Part shown: piece after piece, positions 16,750 through 25,515 of the stretch
Layout of the letters: each line of letters opens with the position of its first letter
How positions within the stretch are numbered: position 1 is the stretch's first letter
Assembly (NCBI GenBank): GCA_003223645.1
Contig: QHVT01000005.1
Coordinates: forward strand, 372,001-436,000
DNA from: Acidobacteriota bacterium
GTDB taxonomy: Bacteria > Acidobacteriota > Thermoanaerobaculia > Gp7-AA8
Direction: 5' to 3'
Length of the DNA: 64,000 nt
Made by a program: the position numbers and the translations under genes
The notes under the pieces: generated by a model
Database searches by the model: none
What the model was told of the DNA's origin: nothing
The model's input: the letters and a program-made list of their open reading frames with translations, nothing else

Positions 16750-17213
16750 AAATTTTCGATTTCTTCGACGTCTCGCGTCTCAGAACGGCCAGAGCCGCGA
16801 CCTTTCCGCTAAGTCAATTTGACTTCCAGCGTAGTCAATTTGATCTCGGAACAAGTCAACCGTGACTTCCGGCGTAGTCAATTTGACTTCGGAGCAAGTC
16901 AACCGTGACTGCCGGCGTAGTCAATTTGACTTCGGAGCAAGTCAACCGTGACTTCCGGCTTACTCAATTTGATCTCGGAGCAAGTCAACGTGACTTCCGG
17001 CGTAGTCAATTTGACTTCGGAGCAAGTCAACGGTGACTTCCGGCGTGGTCAATTTGACCTCGGAGCAAGTCAACCGTGACTTCCGGCGTAGTCAATTTGA
17101 CCCGGAGCAAGTCAACGGTGACTTCCGCGTAGTCGACGTCGAGGTCTGGGGAGCTCGTCGATGCTTTCCCGGATAGGAACGTCCATCCTGCCACGACGTA
17201 AGCCGAAGAAGGC
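16750..17213. repeat. Tandem array of 43-base units with phased AGTCA/TGACT dyads
   Basis: From 16811 to 17128 there is one partial and seven near-identical units (starts 16831, 16874, 16917, 16960, 17002, 17045, 17088). Each unit carries AGTCAATTTGACT and AGTCAACCGTGACT, both imperfect dyads, whose centres are about 21.5 bases apart within and between units. So about 15 dyads recur at two helical turns. Units of 43 bases are not a multiple of three and no spacers vary, so it is neither coding nor CRISPR. The rest of this 464-base gap (16750-16810, 17129-17213) has no gene I can support. Confidence 0.92.
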
Positions 17214-18098
17214 TTACGCTTCGCTCGGTCGCCACGCAAGGAACCACGGCTCGCGCCTGCCGAACTTCGTTGCCAGGGCAGTGCCGATCGCAAACACGCT
17301 TGCGAGTCCCCATACGATCGGTCCGATGATGGGAATCAGCCGGATCGCGCCGAGAATCAGCGCGCCGATGACGACCATCGCGAGATCGCCGCGCAGCCAT
17401 GTGCGCGACGCGAGTTGTTGGCGCGATCGCGAGCCCGCAACGATCGTTCCCGCGGCGTGGAACACCGCGATCATGCCGTAGACCTTCGTGAGAATTGCGA
17501 AGACCGCAAGCGCGGCGAGGAGTGGCACGCCGATGACGTACGGGATGAGATAGCTGAACGCGATCGCGGTGAGGACGAAGCTCGTGAATGCGACGAGGCC
17601 GAGAACGAAGCAGTGCAGGCCGCTGGCGCGCACTTCGATCGACGACAGGCGAATCTCGCGTCCGCTCATCAGCGTCACGACGATGGCGGTGATGAGCCAT
17701 ACCAGGAGCAGCGAAGCGACGATCGCGTTCTTCGTCATCGACGCGGTCGCGCCTTCGACGGACGCCAGCGGATAAACGTGACCGCGCACGCGATTGTCCG
17801 CGTTCGTCACCTTGCTCGCGGCGTAAATGAGATTTCCTTCGACGCGTCCCGCGCCGGTGAACACGACGGCGCCGCCGAGGACGAGGAGATCGCCGGCGAT
17901 GACATTCGCGACCGTGACGTTGCCGCGATAGACCTGCACGCTCCCCGCGACCGGTTTGTTGATCGTCGCGGACTTGCCGATGACGTAGAGGTCTTTCGAG
18001 AACGCGTGGCGCTCGTTCGCGCTGGTCGGCGCGACGACCATGCACAGCGTGACGATCGCTGCGATCGACGTCAGCGGAACGACCAGCCGTTTAAACAT
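17214..18098 (-). CDS. Bactofilin-like polymer-forming domain fused to membrane helices
   Basis: 294 residues. After an N-terminal hydrophobic signal/anchor come short beta-repeats typical of bactofilin-like right-handed helices (DLYVIGKSATINKPVAGSVQ, NVTVANVIAGDLLVLGGAV, GAGRVEGNLIYAA). The second half has about four membrane segments (NAIVASLLLVWLITAIVVTL; FVLGLVAFTSFVLTAIAFSY and others). Such fusions are common next to ECF sigma/anti-sigma pairs and are thought to act in envelope structure; the role here is inferred. It overlaps the anti-sigma gene by eight bases, so it is co-translated with it. Confidence 0.8.
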   Translation of the reverse strand: MFKRLVVPLTSIAAIVTLCMVVAPTSANERHAFSKDLYVIGKSATINKPVAGSVQVYRGNVTVANVIAGDLLVLGGAVVFTGAGRVEGNLIYAASKVTNADNRVRGHVYPLASVEGATASMTKNAIVASLLLVWLITAIVVTLMSGREIRLSSIEVRASGLHCFVLGLVAFTSFVLTAIAFSYLIPYVIGVPLLAALAVFAILTKVYGMIAVFHAAGTIVAGSRSRQQLASRTWLRGDLAMVVIGALILGAIRLIPIIGPIVWGLASVFAIGTALATKFGRREPWFLAWRPSEA

Positions 18099-18522
18099 CG
18101 ATCCCCTTCGGCGATCGCCGCAGCAGCAAGAACAGGATCGAGTTGATCGCGACGAACAGCAGCGCGATCACCGGAACGCCGATCGCGTGACTGGTCAACT
18201 GCAGCACGCGCACGACCGGCTGCACCGGCGGAATCGCGGACATCACCGCACTCGCGATTCCGTTCAGCGACGACACACCCGAGGCGAAGAAGAGCGCGAT
18301 CGCGAGAATGAGCACCGCCGCGAGACCCGCGGCCACGAGAGGCCACGTCCGATGCGACGCGCCTTCCCACGGCGCGAGCGGAAGCGCGTCGAGGCTGATC
18401 GCTCGATGCCGCACGTCGACGATGTCGTCGAGCTCCTCGATGAGCGCGCGACACGTCTCGCACGACGCGACGTGAGCCGCGTGCTCCTCGGGATCCTGCA
18501 GGTATTCGTCGCAAGTCATCAT
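18091..18522 (-). CDS. Zinc-finger anti-sigma factor
   Basis: 143 residues. N-terminal HAAHVASCETCRALI is the HxxxCxxC zinc anti-sigma motif (zf-HC2), preceded by CDEYLQDPEEH. Two or three membrane segments follow (WPLVAAGLAAVLILAIALFF; IGVPVIALLFVAINSILFLL). It should hold the sigma factor encoded just upstream at the inner membrane until a signal releases it. The sigma gene is separated by a repeat of about 90 bases, and the bactofilin-like gene overlaps downstream. Confidence 0.85.
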   Translation of the reverse strand: MMTCDEYLQDPEEHAAHVASCETCRALIEELDDIVDVRHRAISLDALPLAPWEGASHRTWPLVAAGLAAVLILAIALFFASGVSSLNGIASAVMSAIPPVQPVVRVLQLTSHAIGVPVIALLFVAINSILFLLLRRSPKGIDV

Positions 18523-18532
18523 GACGATTCTA

Positions 18533-18620
18533 AAAATCAGAGAGCAAAAAGCAGAAAGCAGAAATGCTTGTCGTACCTGTGTGCGATTTCTGCTTTCTGC
18601 TTTCTGATTTCTGCTTTCTC
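18533..18620. repeat. Inverted repeat of GCAGAAA words between sigma and anti-sigma genes
   Basis: Left arm about 18533-18564 (AAAATCAGAGAGCAAAAAGC...) pairs with right arm about 18586-18620 (TTTCTGCTTTCTGCTTTCTG...). It lies inside a sigma/anti-sigma operon, where an RNA hairpin could change the ratio of the two products. Confidence 0.75.
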
Positions 18621-19206
18621 ATAGCGGTTCCACGAACGATCCGAGCGCGTCTTTCAGCAAGTTTCGCGCACGGAACAATTTGTTCTTCACGGTGCCGAGG
18701 GGAAGCTTCTTCATCGAAGCGATCTCCTCGTACGACATCTCCGCGAAATGGCGGAGTTGAATGAGCTCGCGATAGTCGGCAGGAAGCTGGTCCACCGCCG
18801 AGTCGATCGCCGCGCTGAGCTGCTTGTTCTTGAGCGCGCGATACGGCGAGATGCCGCCGTCCGCAAACTCGCGCTCTTTCGTTCCCGGCTCGTCGTCGAC
18901 GGGACGCGCCAGCGGCACCTCGATGATCGCCTTCTTCCGCAACGCATCGATGGCGCTGTTCTGCGCGATCCGAAAGAGCCAGGTTGAAAACTGGTACTTC
19001 GGGTCGTAGCGATCGAGGGCGAGGTAGACCTTCACGAAGATGTCCTGCGCCAGATCGTGAGCCTCTTCATAACGATGCGTGATCCGGTAAACGTAGTTGA
19101 TGACCCGCTTCTCGTAGCGCGACACCAGTAAGGTAAAAAGATCTCGATCGCCCCCGATGATCCGCGAGACCAGCGTGCGGTCGTCGAGCTGCTCACGTTC
19201 TGCCAT
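18619..19206 (-). CDS. ECF-type RNA polymerase sigma factor
   Basis: 195 residues. Region 2 has YEEAHDLAQDIFVKVYLAL and STWLFRIAQNSAIDALRK; region 4 has LPADYRELIQLRHFAEMSYE and the helix-turn-helix MKKLPLGTVKNKLFRARNLL. Full ECF length (RpoE-like). Paired with the zinc anti-sigma gene downstream, so envelope or redox stress control is likely. The operon probably autoregulates, but I cannot assign a promoter motif. Confidence 0.92.
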   Translation of the reverse strand: MAEREQLDDRTLVSRIIGGDRDLFTLLVSRYEKRVINYVYRITHRYEEAHDLAQDIFVKVYLALDRYDPKYQFSTWLFRIAQNSAIDALRKKAIIEVPLARPVDDEPGTKEREFADGGISPYRALKNKQLSAAIDSAVDQLPADYRELIQLRHFAEMSYEEIASMKKLPLGTVKNKLFRARNLLKDALGSFVEPL

Positions 19207-19235
19207 TGGTGTGTACGGTTCGAGCCTCTGAAGGT

Positions 19236-19333
19236 TTATTGCGAGCGGAGTCGAGGGATCCGACCGGGCGGGAGGCGCGATTCACGTGCCGACCCACCCA
19301 CCCGGGTCCCTCGCTCCCGCTCGGGATGACAGG
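19236..19333. repeat. GTCATCCCGAGC-family inverted repeat
   Basis: GCGAGCGGAGTCGAGGGATCC on the left arm and GGGTCCCTCGCTCCCGCTCG then GGATGAC on the right. Same family as the 12060-12560 array and the elements at 30326-30410 and 35447-35548. Confidence 0.75.
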
Positions 19334-19353
19334 CGAATGATAACCTGAGGGCG

Positions 19354-20064
19354 ATGATCGCAATTCACGATCTGACAAAGAAATACGGCGATTTCACTGC
19401 CGTTGATTGCCTCTCGCTCACGGCTCAGTACGGCGAGATTTTCGGCTTCCTCGGACCGAACGGAGCCGGCAAAACGACCACCATCCGCATCATCGCCGGC
19501 CTCTCTTTGCCGACCGCCGGAACCGTGCGCGTCGACGGAATCGACGTCGTCGAAGAGCCCGTCAAGTCGAAAGCGATCCTCGGCTACGTTCCCGATCGTC
19601 CTTACCTCTACGAGAAATTGACCGGCCGGGAGCTCTTACATTTCGTGGCCGATCTGTATCGAAAAAACTGGAGCGACTGCGAGCCGCGCGCGGTCGAGCT
19701 GCTGCGGTACTTCGGACTCGGCGATTGGATCGACGCGCGTATCGAGAACCTCTCGCACGGCATGAAGCAGAAGCTCGTCATCGTGTCGGCGCTCGTGCAT
19801 GATCCGGCGGTGCTGGTGATCGACGAGCCGATGGTCGGCCTCGACGCGCTCGCGCAGCGGCAGGTGAAACTGTTGTTCCGGCGACTGGCGAACGAAGGGA
19901 AATGCGTGTTCCTCACGACGCACACGCTGTCGATTGCGGAGGCGGTGTGCGATCGCATCGCGATCATCAATCACGGCAGGATCATCGCGGAAGGAACGAC
20001 CGCGGAGTTGAAGAAGGAGAGCGCGCTGGAGGATGTGTTCCTCGAGTTGACGTATGGCGACTGA
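19354..20064 (+). CDS. ABC transporter ATP-binding protein
   Basis: 236 residues. Walker A GPNGAGKTTTIRI, Q-loop region GYVPDRPYLYEKLTG, signature LSHGMKQKLVI, Walker B VLVIDEPMVGLD and H-loop TTHTLS are intact. It belongs to the class of ATPases that drive export of drugs, polysaccharides or gliding components (NatA/CcmA-like). No permease gene is adjacent, which is unusual; the gene is instead overlapped by prmC (11 bases). Substrate not predictable. Confidence 0.9.
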   Translation: MIAIHDLTKKYGDFTAVDCLSLTAQYGEIFGFLGPNGAGKTTTIRIIAGLSLPTAGTVRVDGIDVVEEPVKSKAILGYVPDRPYLYEKLTGRELLHFVADLYRKNWSDCEPRAVELLRYFGLGDWIDARIENLSHGMKQKLVIVSALVHDPAVLVIDEPMVGLDALAQRQVKLLFRRLANEGKCVFLTTHTLSIAEAVCDRIAIINHGRIIAEGTTAELKKESALEDVFLELTYGD

Positions 20065-20884
20065 GCGGCTCGACGACGTCCGGGCGCGCCTGCGCCAGGA
20101 TGCACTGGCGCGCGGCATCAATCCGCGCGACGTCGATCTCTTGCTTGCCGACTTGCTCTCCCTGTCGCTGGCGTCGCTCTACGCACGCGGCGAGATCGAG
20201 CTCGACCCGGCACGCATCGATGCGTATTTACAACGCCGCTACACGGGCGAGCCGCTGCAGTACATCCGCGGACACACGGAGTTTTACTCGCGCGATTTTC
20301 TCGTCGACGATCGCGTGCTCATTCCGCGTCCGGAAACGGAGCTCATCGTCGAGACCGCGATCGAGCGCGCGCCGCGCGGCGCGCGTGTGATCGACATCGG
20401 CACCGGCAGCGGCTGCATCGCGATCTCGATCGAATGCGAGCGGACGGATCTGCGGGTCACCGGCATCGATCGCTCGTTCGACGCGCTCGCCGTCGCGGAA
20501 ACGAATCGCAAGCGACTCGACTCGCGCGTGTCGTTGGCCGCCTCCGATCTCTTCGAGTCGATCAGCGGCACGTTCGACCTCATCGTGTCGAATCCGCCGT
20601 ACGTGCCGCGCGCGGAGTACGAACAGCTCGCGACGGAAGTGCGCGTGCACGAGCCGCGGATGGCGCTGACGCCGGGGCCGCAGGGAACGGAAGTGATCGA
20701 GCGCCTGCTCGATCAGGCGCACGCGCGGCTCGCGGCGGACGGACTCGTGATCATGGAAGTCGGATACGGGCAGGAAGACGCGATCCGCGAGATCGCGGAG
20801 ACGAAGCGCTATGCGGTGGACGCGTTTCTGCCCGACCTCGCCGGCATTCCGCGCGTCGTCGTATTATCGGCGCATGGCTGGTAA
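20054..20884 (+). CDS. prmC: Peptide chain release factor N5-glutamine methyltransferase
   Basis: 276 residues. SAM-binding IDIGTGSGCIAI, the catalytic NPPYVPRAEYE and the substrate-pocket LIPRPETE motifs are all characteristic of PrmC/HemK, which methylates the GGQ glutamine of RF1 and RF2. N-terminal helical domain present; length matches the family. ATG lies within the ABC ATPase 3' end, and the HIT gene overlaps its stop, so the three form a tightly packed operon. Confidence 0.93.
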   Translation: MATERLDDVRARLRQDALARGINPRDVDLLLADLLSLSLASLYARGEIELDPARIDAYLQRRYTGEPLQYIRGHTEFYSRDFLVDDRVLIPRPETELIVETAIERAPRGARVIDIGTGSGCIAISIECERTDLRVTGIDRSFDALAVAETNRKRLDSRVSLAASDLFESISGTFDLIVSNPPYVPRAEYEQLATEVRVHEPRMALTPGPQGTEVIERLLDQAHARLAADGLVIMEVGYGQEDAIREIAETKRYAVDAFLPDLAGIPRVVVLSAHGW

Positions 20885-21227
20885 CGCACAGTGTCTCTTC
20901 TGCCGCATCGCCAGCGGCGAGATCCCCGCGAAGAAAGTGCACGAAGACGCCGACGTCGTGGCCTTTCACGACATCAACCCGCAAGCGCCGACGCACGTGC
21001 TGGTCATCCCGCGCAAGCACATCCCGATGCTCAACGACCTGACCGACGCCGACGCCGCAACGATCGGCACCACGATCGTCCGCGCGTCAGAAATCGCGCG
21101 CGAGCTGCGATTGCACGAAGACGGCTATCGCCTCGTCGTCAACAACGGCGAAGGCGCCGGCCAGACCGTGTTCCACATCCACGTGCACGTGCTGGGCGGG
21201 CGGGGTTTTCGCTGGCCGCCGGGATAG
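20874..21227 (+). CDS. HIT-family hydrolase (HinT-like)
   Basis: 117 residues from ATG 20874, overlapping prmC by 11 bases. N-terminal CLFCRIASGEIPAKKVHED, the VIPRKHIPMLNDL segment and the histidine triad HIHVHVLGGR identify the HinT branch (purine nucleoside phosphoramidase). Ends with the WPPG tail typical of the branch. Housekeeping role; no regulatory feature is visible. Confidence 0.93.
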   Translation: MAGNAQCLFCRIASGEIPAKKVHEDADVVAFHDINPQAPTHVLVIPRKHIPMLNDLTDADAATIGTTIVRASEIARELRLHEDGYRLVVNNGEGAGQTVFHIHVHVLGGRGFRWPPG

Positions 21228-21242
21228 GTGCTTGCGCGCTCG

Positions 21243-21665
21243 TTATTTCCTGCGAAACGGATTTCGAACGACGACGCCGTCATAGTCACGGCCGTGCGCA
21301 AGGTCTTCTGACAGCACGGTCTTACACCCGAGACTTCGCGCTGCCTCCAGAACCGCCGCGTCCCAGTAGGAGATGCGGAATCGCGCCGATGATGCGAAAG
21401 CCGCAGTCATGAGAGAGACTGTGTTTTCTTGAACCGGGAAGCGAAGGAACGCCTCGACCAGCTGAGAGGCCTGCGTGGTAGTCAGCGCATCGGGACGCGA
21501 CTTGCGCGTCGCCTGAACGAAGAACTCCTGCAGCACCTGTACGGACAGCGCGAGATCGTCGCCCTCCAGCAATCTTCGCGCTTCGCGCGACTTCTGCGCC
21601 TCGTCTGCCGCGTTGCTGATGGCGTAGAGGAGAATGTTCGTATCAACGAACTGCGGCGCGGTCAT
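21243..21665 (-). CDS. PIN-domain toxin, VapC type
   Basis: 140 residues. N-terminal FVDTNILLYAIS holds the first PIN acidic residue; later QEFFVQATRK and SYWDAAVLEAARSLGCKTVLSEDL carry the remaining acidic positions of the nuclease site. Such toxins usually cleave tRNA or rRNA. It overlaps the upstream antitoxin gene by 23 bases, the normal arrangement of a type II toxin-antitoxin operon, and converges on the HIT gene. Confidence 0.9.
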   Translation of the reverse strand: MTAPQFVDTNILLYAISNAADEAQKSREARRLLEGDDLALSVQVLQEFFVQATRKSRPDALTTTQASQLVEAFLRFPVQENTVSLMTAAFASSARFRISYWDAAVLEAARSLGCKTVLSEDLAHGRDYDGVVVRNPFRRK

Positions 21666-21885
21666 GAGCTTCCTCGCGAGTCAATCGATCGCCGGCCCGG
21701 AAGCTGCGAATGGAAGCGAGCACCTCGTCCTGAAGCCGTTTGCGCTGCTCGAAGTCGCTTTCTTCGTCAGCAAATTCGGTAAGGAGATCGCGAACCAGAG
21801 CGCTCACGGATGTATCCCGCTCGGCGGCTTTTATGCGAGCCTTTCGGTAGACGTCATCAGGCAGTGATATCGTGAGATTCTTCAC
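21643..21885 (-). CDS. VapB-like ribbon-helix-helix antitoxin
   Basis: 80 residues starting MKNLTISLPDDVYRKARIKA, a classic RHH DNA-binding strand and helix, with a C-terminal acidic/basic part (EESDFEQRKRLQDEVLASIR) that would wrap the PIN toxin. First gene of the two-gene operon; expected to repress its own promoter. The 27-base gap to the AI-2E gene upstream contains a TTTCACAGTATCACAGT pair of short repeats. Confidence 0.87.
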   Translation of the reverse strand: MKNLTISLPDDVYRKARIKAAERDTSVSALVRDLLTEFADEESDFEQRKRLQDEVLASIRSFRAGDRLTREEAHDRAAVR

Positions 21886-21912
21886 AATTTCACAGTATCA
21901 CAGTCGGAATGA

Positions 21913-23778
21913 TCACGCCGGCGGCGGCACTCGGAATCGCGTTCCGCTGAACGTCAGGCGGTTGCTCTTCCGGCGTGCGCCTTTGCGCTGGGCCATGAAG
22001 TCTTCTTTCGCTTCTTTCAGCGTCGACGGCACGTAGGTCGCTCCTGCTGCCAGCGTGCGTGCGCGGTCGCGTGAGAAGGCAGAGCCGCCGGCGATGATCG
22101 CGAGCTCGGGGAAGTTCGTGGAGAGGAGTTGCAGGAGCGCGTAACCCTGATCGATGTGGTCCGTGTTCGCGCAACTCACGAACACGGCCTCCGGTTTCAC
22201 TTCGTTGATGAACGCGACGAGCTCCTGGTCCGGAAGGTCGGTGAAGTAATCCGCGCTGTAGCTTTCGCTGCGGAGGAGCTGCGTGAGCATGAGCGTGCCG
22301 AGCGAGAGGCGCTCGCCGGCGACAGAGACGGCGACGATGTGGCGCTCGGGATCGGGAGTGCCGGAGTTGCGGTCGCCGAAGCGGATGATGAGCTCGCGCA
22401 CGACGTCCTTGATGAAGTGATCGTGCGCGGGCGTGATGCGTTTGCGGTCGAGCTCTTCCTGCGCGAAGGTCAGCGTCGGGATGAAGAGGTCGGTGAACAT
22501 CTCCTCCATCGTGGCCGATTCAGCGTAGCGGTCGGCGATCGCGATCGCGCCGGTGCGGTCGCGCAAGAGCAGCCGGTTGTAGAAACTGAGATAACCCTCG
22601 AGCGGGTCTTCGCTGCCGAACAGGATCGAGAAGACGCGCAGCGCGGGGATGAACTCGCCGCCGACGGTGAGGCAGACGGTGATCGGCGTCGCGAGGAGAA
22701 GTCCGACCGGTCCCCACAGCCAGCCCCAGAAAATCGCGGCGAGGAGCAACGCGATCGGCGAGACGCCGACGCGATGTCCGACGACGATCGGCTCCACGAA
22801 TCCGCCGATGAGCTGATCGCTGAACACGAACAACCCGAGTACGGCGAGCGCGGTGTACCAGTTCGGAAAGATCGCGAGCGCGAGGAAGGTCGGCGCGGCG
22901 GCGCTGAGGACGGCGCCGATGTAGGGAACGAAGCGCAGGAGGCCGGCGAGCACGCCCCACAGCGCAGCGTGGGGAACGCGGAGCAGCGCGAGTCCGACGC
23001 CGATGAGGACTCCGAAGCCGATGTTGAGCAATGCGATCGTGAGCAGGTAACGGCTGATGCGCTGCGAGGTCTCGCCGATCGCCTGCGTGGTGACGGTGAG
23101 GTGGGCGCGTCCTGCGAGACGCAGGAATTTGTCGCGCAACGACTCGCGGTCGCGCATCAAAAAGAAGACCACGACCACCACGAGGAAGATCGCGGCGACG
23201 CCTTCGACCGTCGGAGCTACGTCCGAGTATTGCTCGCCGATCCGCTTGCGCTCGGGGATCACGCGCACTTTCAGGTCGGCGACCGCCTCGGGCCCTTCGC
23301 GCGCCGCCTGGACCTTTTGCAGCGCGTTTTCCAACTTTTCGATCGCGCCGCCGCCGGTGCGGCGCAGCGACTGAAGCTTCCGTTCGATGTTCTTGCTCGT
23401 CGCCGCGCCTGCGAGCTCCTTCGCCACGGAGTTTAACTGCTGATAGATCCACCACCCGCCCACGCCGAGGGCCGCGGTAGTGAGTCCGAGGGAGAGAATG
23501 ATCGCGCCGGTGCGGCGGATGAACGTGCGCTCGAGACGGACGACGATCGGCGTGAGGAGAAACGCGAAGAGAATCGCCAGCGCGATCGGAACGATGACCG
23601 GCCGCGCGAGATGCAGCACCGCGATCGTGATGATCGTGCCGATCAGGATGCGCGAGCTGGACTGGCGGCGATCGACGACGCGCTGGTCCGACTGCGTCGT
23701 CGACGCGATCTTCGGCACGCGACGGACGGAAAGCGTCCGATCGAACCGGTCGGTGTCTTCATCGTCGAAGTAGGACAT
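21913..23778 (-). CDS. AI-2E family transporter with extra B12-binding-fold-like domain
   Basis: 621 residues. Residues ~40-400 show the AI-2E/PerM pattern: about eight membrane segments (IVPIALAILFAFLLTPIVV; VAAIFLVVVVVFFLMRDRE; PHAALWGVLAGLLRFVPYIG; QLIGGFVEPIVVGHRVGVSP). Typical members stop near 370. Here a ~200-residue soluble tail follows, with AVSVAGERLSLGTLMLTQLL, EAVFVSCANTDHIDQGYALL and LAIIAGGSAFSRDRARTLAAG, the alternating beta-alpha order of a B12-binding Rossmann domain. The DxHxxG cobalamin motif is replaced (GERLSLG), so cofactor binding looks lost. Confidence 0.82.
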   Translation of the reverse strand: MSYFDDEDTDRFDRTLSVRRVPKIASTTQSDQRVVDRRQSSSRILIGTIITIAVLHLARPVIVPIALAILFAFLLTPIVVRLERTFIRRTGAIILSLGLTTAALGVGGWWIYQQLNSVAKELAGAATSKNIERKLQSLRRTGGGAIEKLENALQKVQAAREGPEAVADLKVRVIPERKRIGEQYSDVAPTVEGVAAIFLVVVVVFFLMRDRESLRDKFLRLAGRAHLTVTTQAIGETSQRISRYLLTIALLNIGFGVLIGVGLALLRVPHAALWGVLAGLLRFVPYIGAVLSAAAPTFLALAIFPNWYTALAVLGLFVFSDQLIGGFVEPIVVGHRVGVSPIALLLAAIFWGWLWGPVGLLLATPITVCLTVGGEFIPALRVFSILFGSEDPLEGYLSFYNRLLLRDRTGAIAIADRYAESATMEEMFTDLFIPTLTFAQEELDRKRITPAHDHFIKDVVRELIIRFGDRNSGTPDPERHIVAVSVAGERLSLGTLMLTQLLRSESYSADYFTDLPDQELVAFINEVKPEAVFVSCANTDHIDQGYALLQLLSTNFPELAIIAGGSAFSRDRARTLAAGATYVPSTLKEAKEDFMAQRKGARRKSNRLTFSGTRFRVPPPA

Positions 23779-23788
23779 GGCTCTGTTC

Positions 23789-23926
23789 TAGTTTATCCCG
23801 CGCGAAGACGCGGGATCTCAGCTTACACCGGCAGGATCTGGACCAACGACGTCGCACGTGCCCCGCTCATGGGCACGATCGTGGCGGTGTAACCGGAGAT
23901 GCCGCGTCTGCGCGCGGCATAAACTA
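23789..23926. repeat. AGTTTATCCC inverted repeat, long form
   Basis: TAGTTTATCCCGCGCG at the left and CGCGCGGCATAAACTA at the right, with GACGCGGGATCT and AGATGCCGCGTC inside, and a unique interior containing GGCACGATCGTGGCGGTGTA. Overlaps the stop codon of gcvPB. Same termini as 7391-7440 and 33291-33426. Confidence 0.85.
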
Positions 23927-25420
23927 AACAGACCGGCGCCAGCGCAAAACCGGCTGCCGCGCGGCTCGCGCCTCGTCCAATCGCCGCACGGGTGTCGTGT
24001 GCGGCGCGCTGCGCACCAGCTCGGGACGTTCTTCGCATTCTCGCGCGATGGCGATCATTGCGTCGCAGAAGGCGTCGAGCTCTTCTTTCGGCTCGCTCTC
24101 GGTCGGCTCGATCATGAGCGCGCCGGAGACGATGAGCGGGAAGTAGATCGTTGGCGGGTGGAAGCCGTAGTCCATCAACCGCTTGGCGATGTCGAGCGTG
24201 TGCACGTCTTTCGGCGCCTGAAGCTTGTCGCTGAAGACGACTTCGTGCAGCGACGGACCGTCGTAGGGGAGGTGATAGTGCTTGCGCAGCCGGGCGCGAA
24301 TGTAGTTCGCGTTGAGCACCGCGAGCTGCGCGATGCGGCGCAAGCCGGTCGGACCCATCGAGCGCATGTACGTCAGCGCGCGCACGAGCACGTTGAAGTT
24401 GCCGTGGAACGCGCGCATGCGTCCGATCGAGTCGGGATGATTGAAGTCGAGATAGAACGTACCGTCTTCACGCTTTTCGACGGTCGGAGTCGGCACGAAC
24501 GGCGCGAGCTTGTCGCTCACACCGACCGGTCCCGCACCGGGACCGCCGCCGCCGTGCGGCGTGGAAAACGTCTTGTGCAGATTGGAGTGAATGACGTCGA
24601 TGCCCATGTCGCCGGGGCGCGCGACGCCGACGTAGGAGTTGAGATTCGCGCCGTCGCAGTAGAGATACGCGCCCTTTGCGTGGAGGATGTCCGCCATTTT
24701 GCGGATGTCGGATTCGAAGAGACCGAGGGTGTTGGGGACGGTGATCATCAGCGCGGCCACGTCTTCGTCGACGGCTGCTTCGAGTACAGCGAGATCGACG
24801 GTGCCGCGGTTGTTCGATTTCAGTTCCTTGATCTGATAGCCGGCGAATGCTGCCGACGCGGGATTGGTCCCGTGCGCGGAGTCGGGGATGAGGATGTACT
24901 TGCGCGCGTTGCCGCTCTTCGCGAGCGCCTTGTGCACCATCAGGATGCCGGTCAGCTCGCCATGTGCGCCGGCCACCGGCTGCAGCGTCACGCGCGGCAT
25001 GCCGAAGATTTCCTTCAGCGTCTGCTCGAGCGTCCACAGCAGCTCGAGATTCCCCTGCACCTGATGCTCCGCCTGGAACGGATGCGACTGCGCGAATCCC
25101 CACGTGCGCGCGATCTCTTCGTTGATGCGCGGGTTGTGTTTCATCGTGCAGGAGCCGAGGGGATACAGGCCCTGATCGATCGAGAAGTTGAGCTTCGACA
25201 AGCGTGTGAAGTGGCGGATGACGTCGACTTCCGAGACTTCGACTTCTTCCGCGATCTCGCCGCGCATGAGCGACTGCGGCAGCACGTCGCTCTGCTCAGG
25301 CACGTCGAGCGCCGGCAGTTGATAACCGCGCCGTCCCGCTTTCGAGCGCTCGAAGATCAGCGGCTCAGTCAACTTCTGCGCAGCCTCGCGCTCGGTGATT
25401 TCAGGCTCGATGGTCGTCAT
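23924..25420 (-). CDS. gcvPB: Glycine dehydrogenase (decarboxylating) subunit 2
   Basis: 498 residues. PLP-lysine motif [41 protein letters not shown] and [14 protein letters not shown] are diagnostic of the C-terminal half of P-protein in split form. With GcvPA it decarboxylates glycine and passes the aminomethyl group to lipoyl-GcvH. Last gene of the gcvT-H-PA-PB operon, separated from gcvPA by an inverted repeat of about 90 bases. The last ~20 residues are Arg-rich and overlap the next repeat. Confidence 0.95.
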   Translation of the reverse strand: MTTIEPEITEREAAQKLTEPLIFERSKAGRRGYQLPALDVPEQSDVLPQSLMRGEIAEEVEVSEVDVIRHFTRLSKLNFSIDQGLYPLGSCTMKHNPRINEEIARTWGFAQSHPFQAEHQVQGNLELLWTLEQTLKEIFGMPRVTLQPVAGAHGELTGILMVHKALAKSGNARKYILIPDSAHGTNPASAAFAGYQIKELKSNNRGTVDLAVLEAAVDEDVAALMITVPNTLGLFESDIRKMADILHAKGAYLYCDGANLNSYVGVARPGDMGIDVIHSNLHKTFSTPHGGGGPGAGPVGVSDKLAPFVPTPTVEKREDGTFYLDFNHPDSIGRMRAFHGNFNVLVRALTYMRSMGPTGLRRIAQLAVLNANYIRARLRKHYHLPYDGPSLHEVVFSDKLQAPKDVHTLDIAKRLMDYGFHPPTIYFPLIVSGALMIEPTESEPKEELDAFCDAMIAIARECEERPELVRSAPHTTPVRRLDEARAARQPVLRWRRSV

Positions 25421-25423
25421 AAC

Positions 25424-25515
25424 GAAATCAGAAAGCAGAAATCAGAAAGCAGAAGGGAGCGAATGTCGCCGGCTTTGTCTTTCTGCTTTCTGATTTCTGC
25501 TTTTTGCTTTTCCTT
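25424..25515. repeat. Inverted repeat of GAAATCAGAAAGCAG words within gcv operon
   Basis: Left arm 25424-25455 and right arm 25478-25510 are complementary word series (GAAATCAGAAAGCAGAAATC against TTTCTGATTTCTGCTTTTTG). It occupies the whole gap between the gcvPA stop and gcvPB start, so it is transcribed with the operon. Confidence 0.8.

Noticed and set aside
16811-17128. CRISPR array
   Set aside because: The 43-base units are contiguous with no unique spacers, and no cas gene is present.
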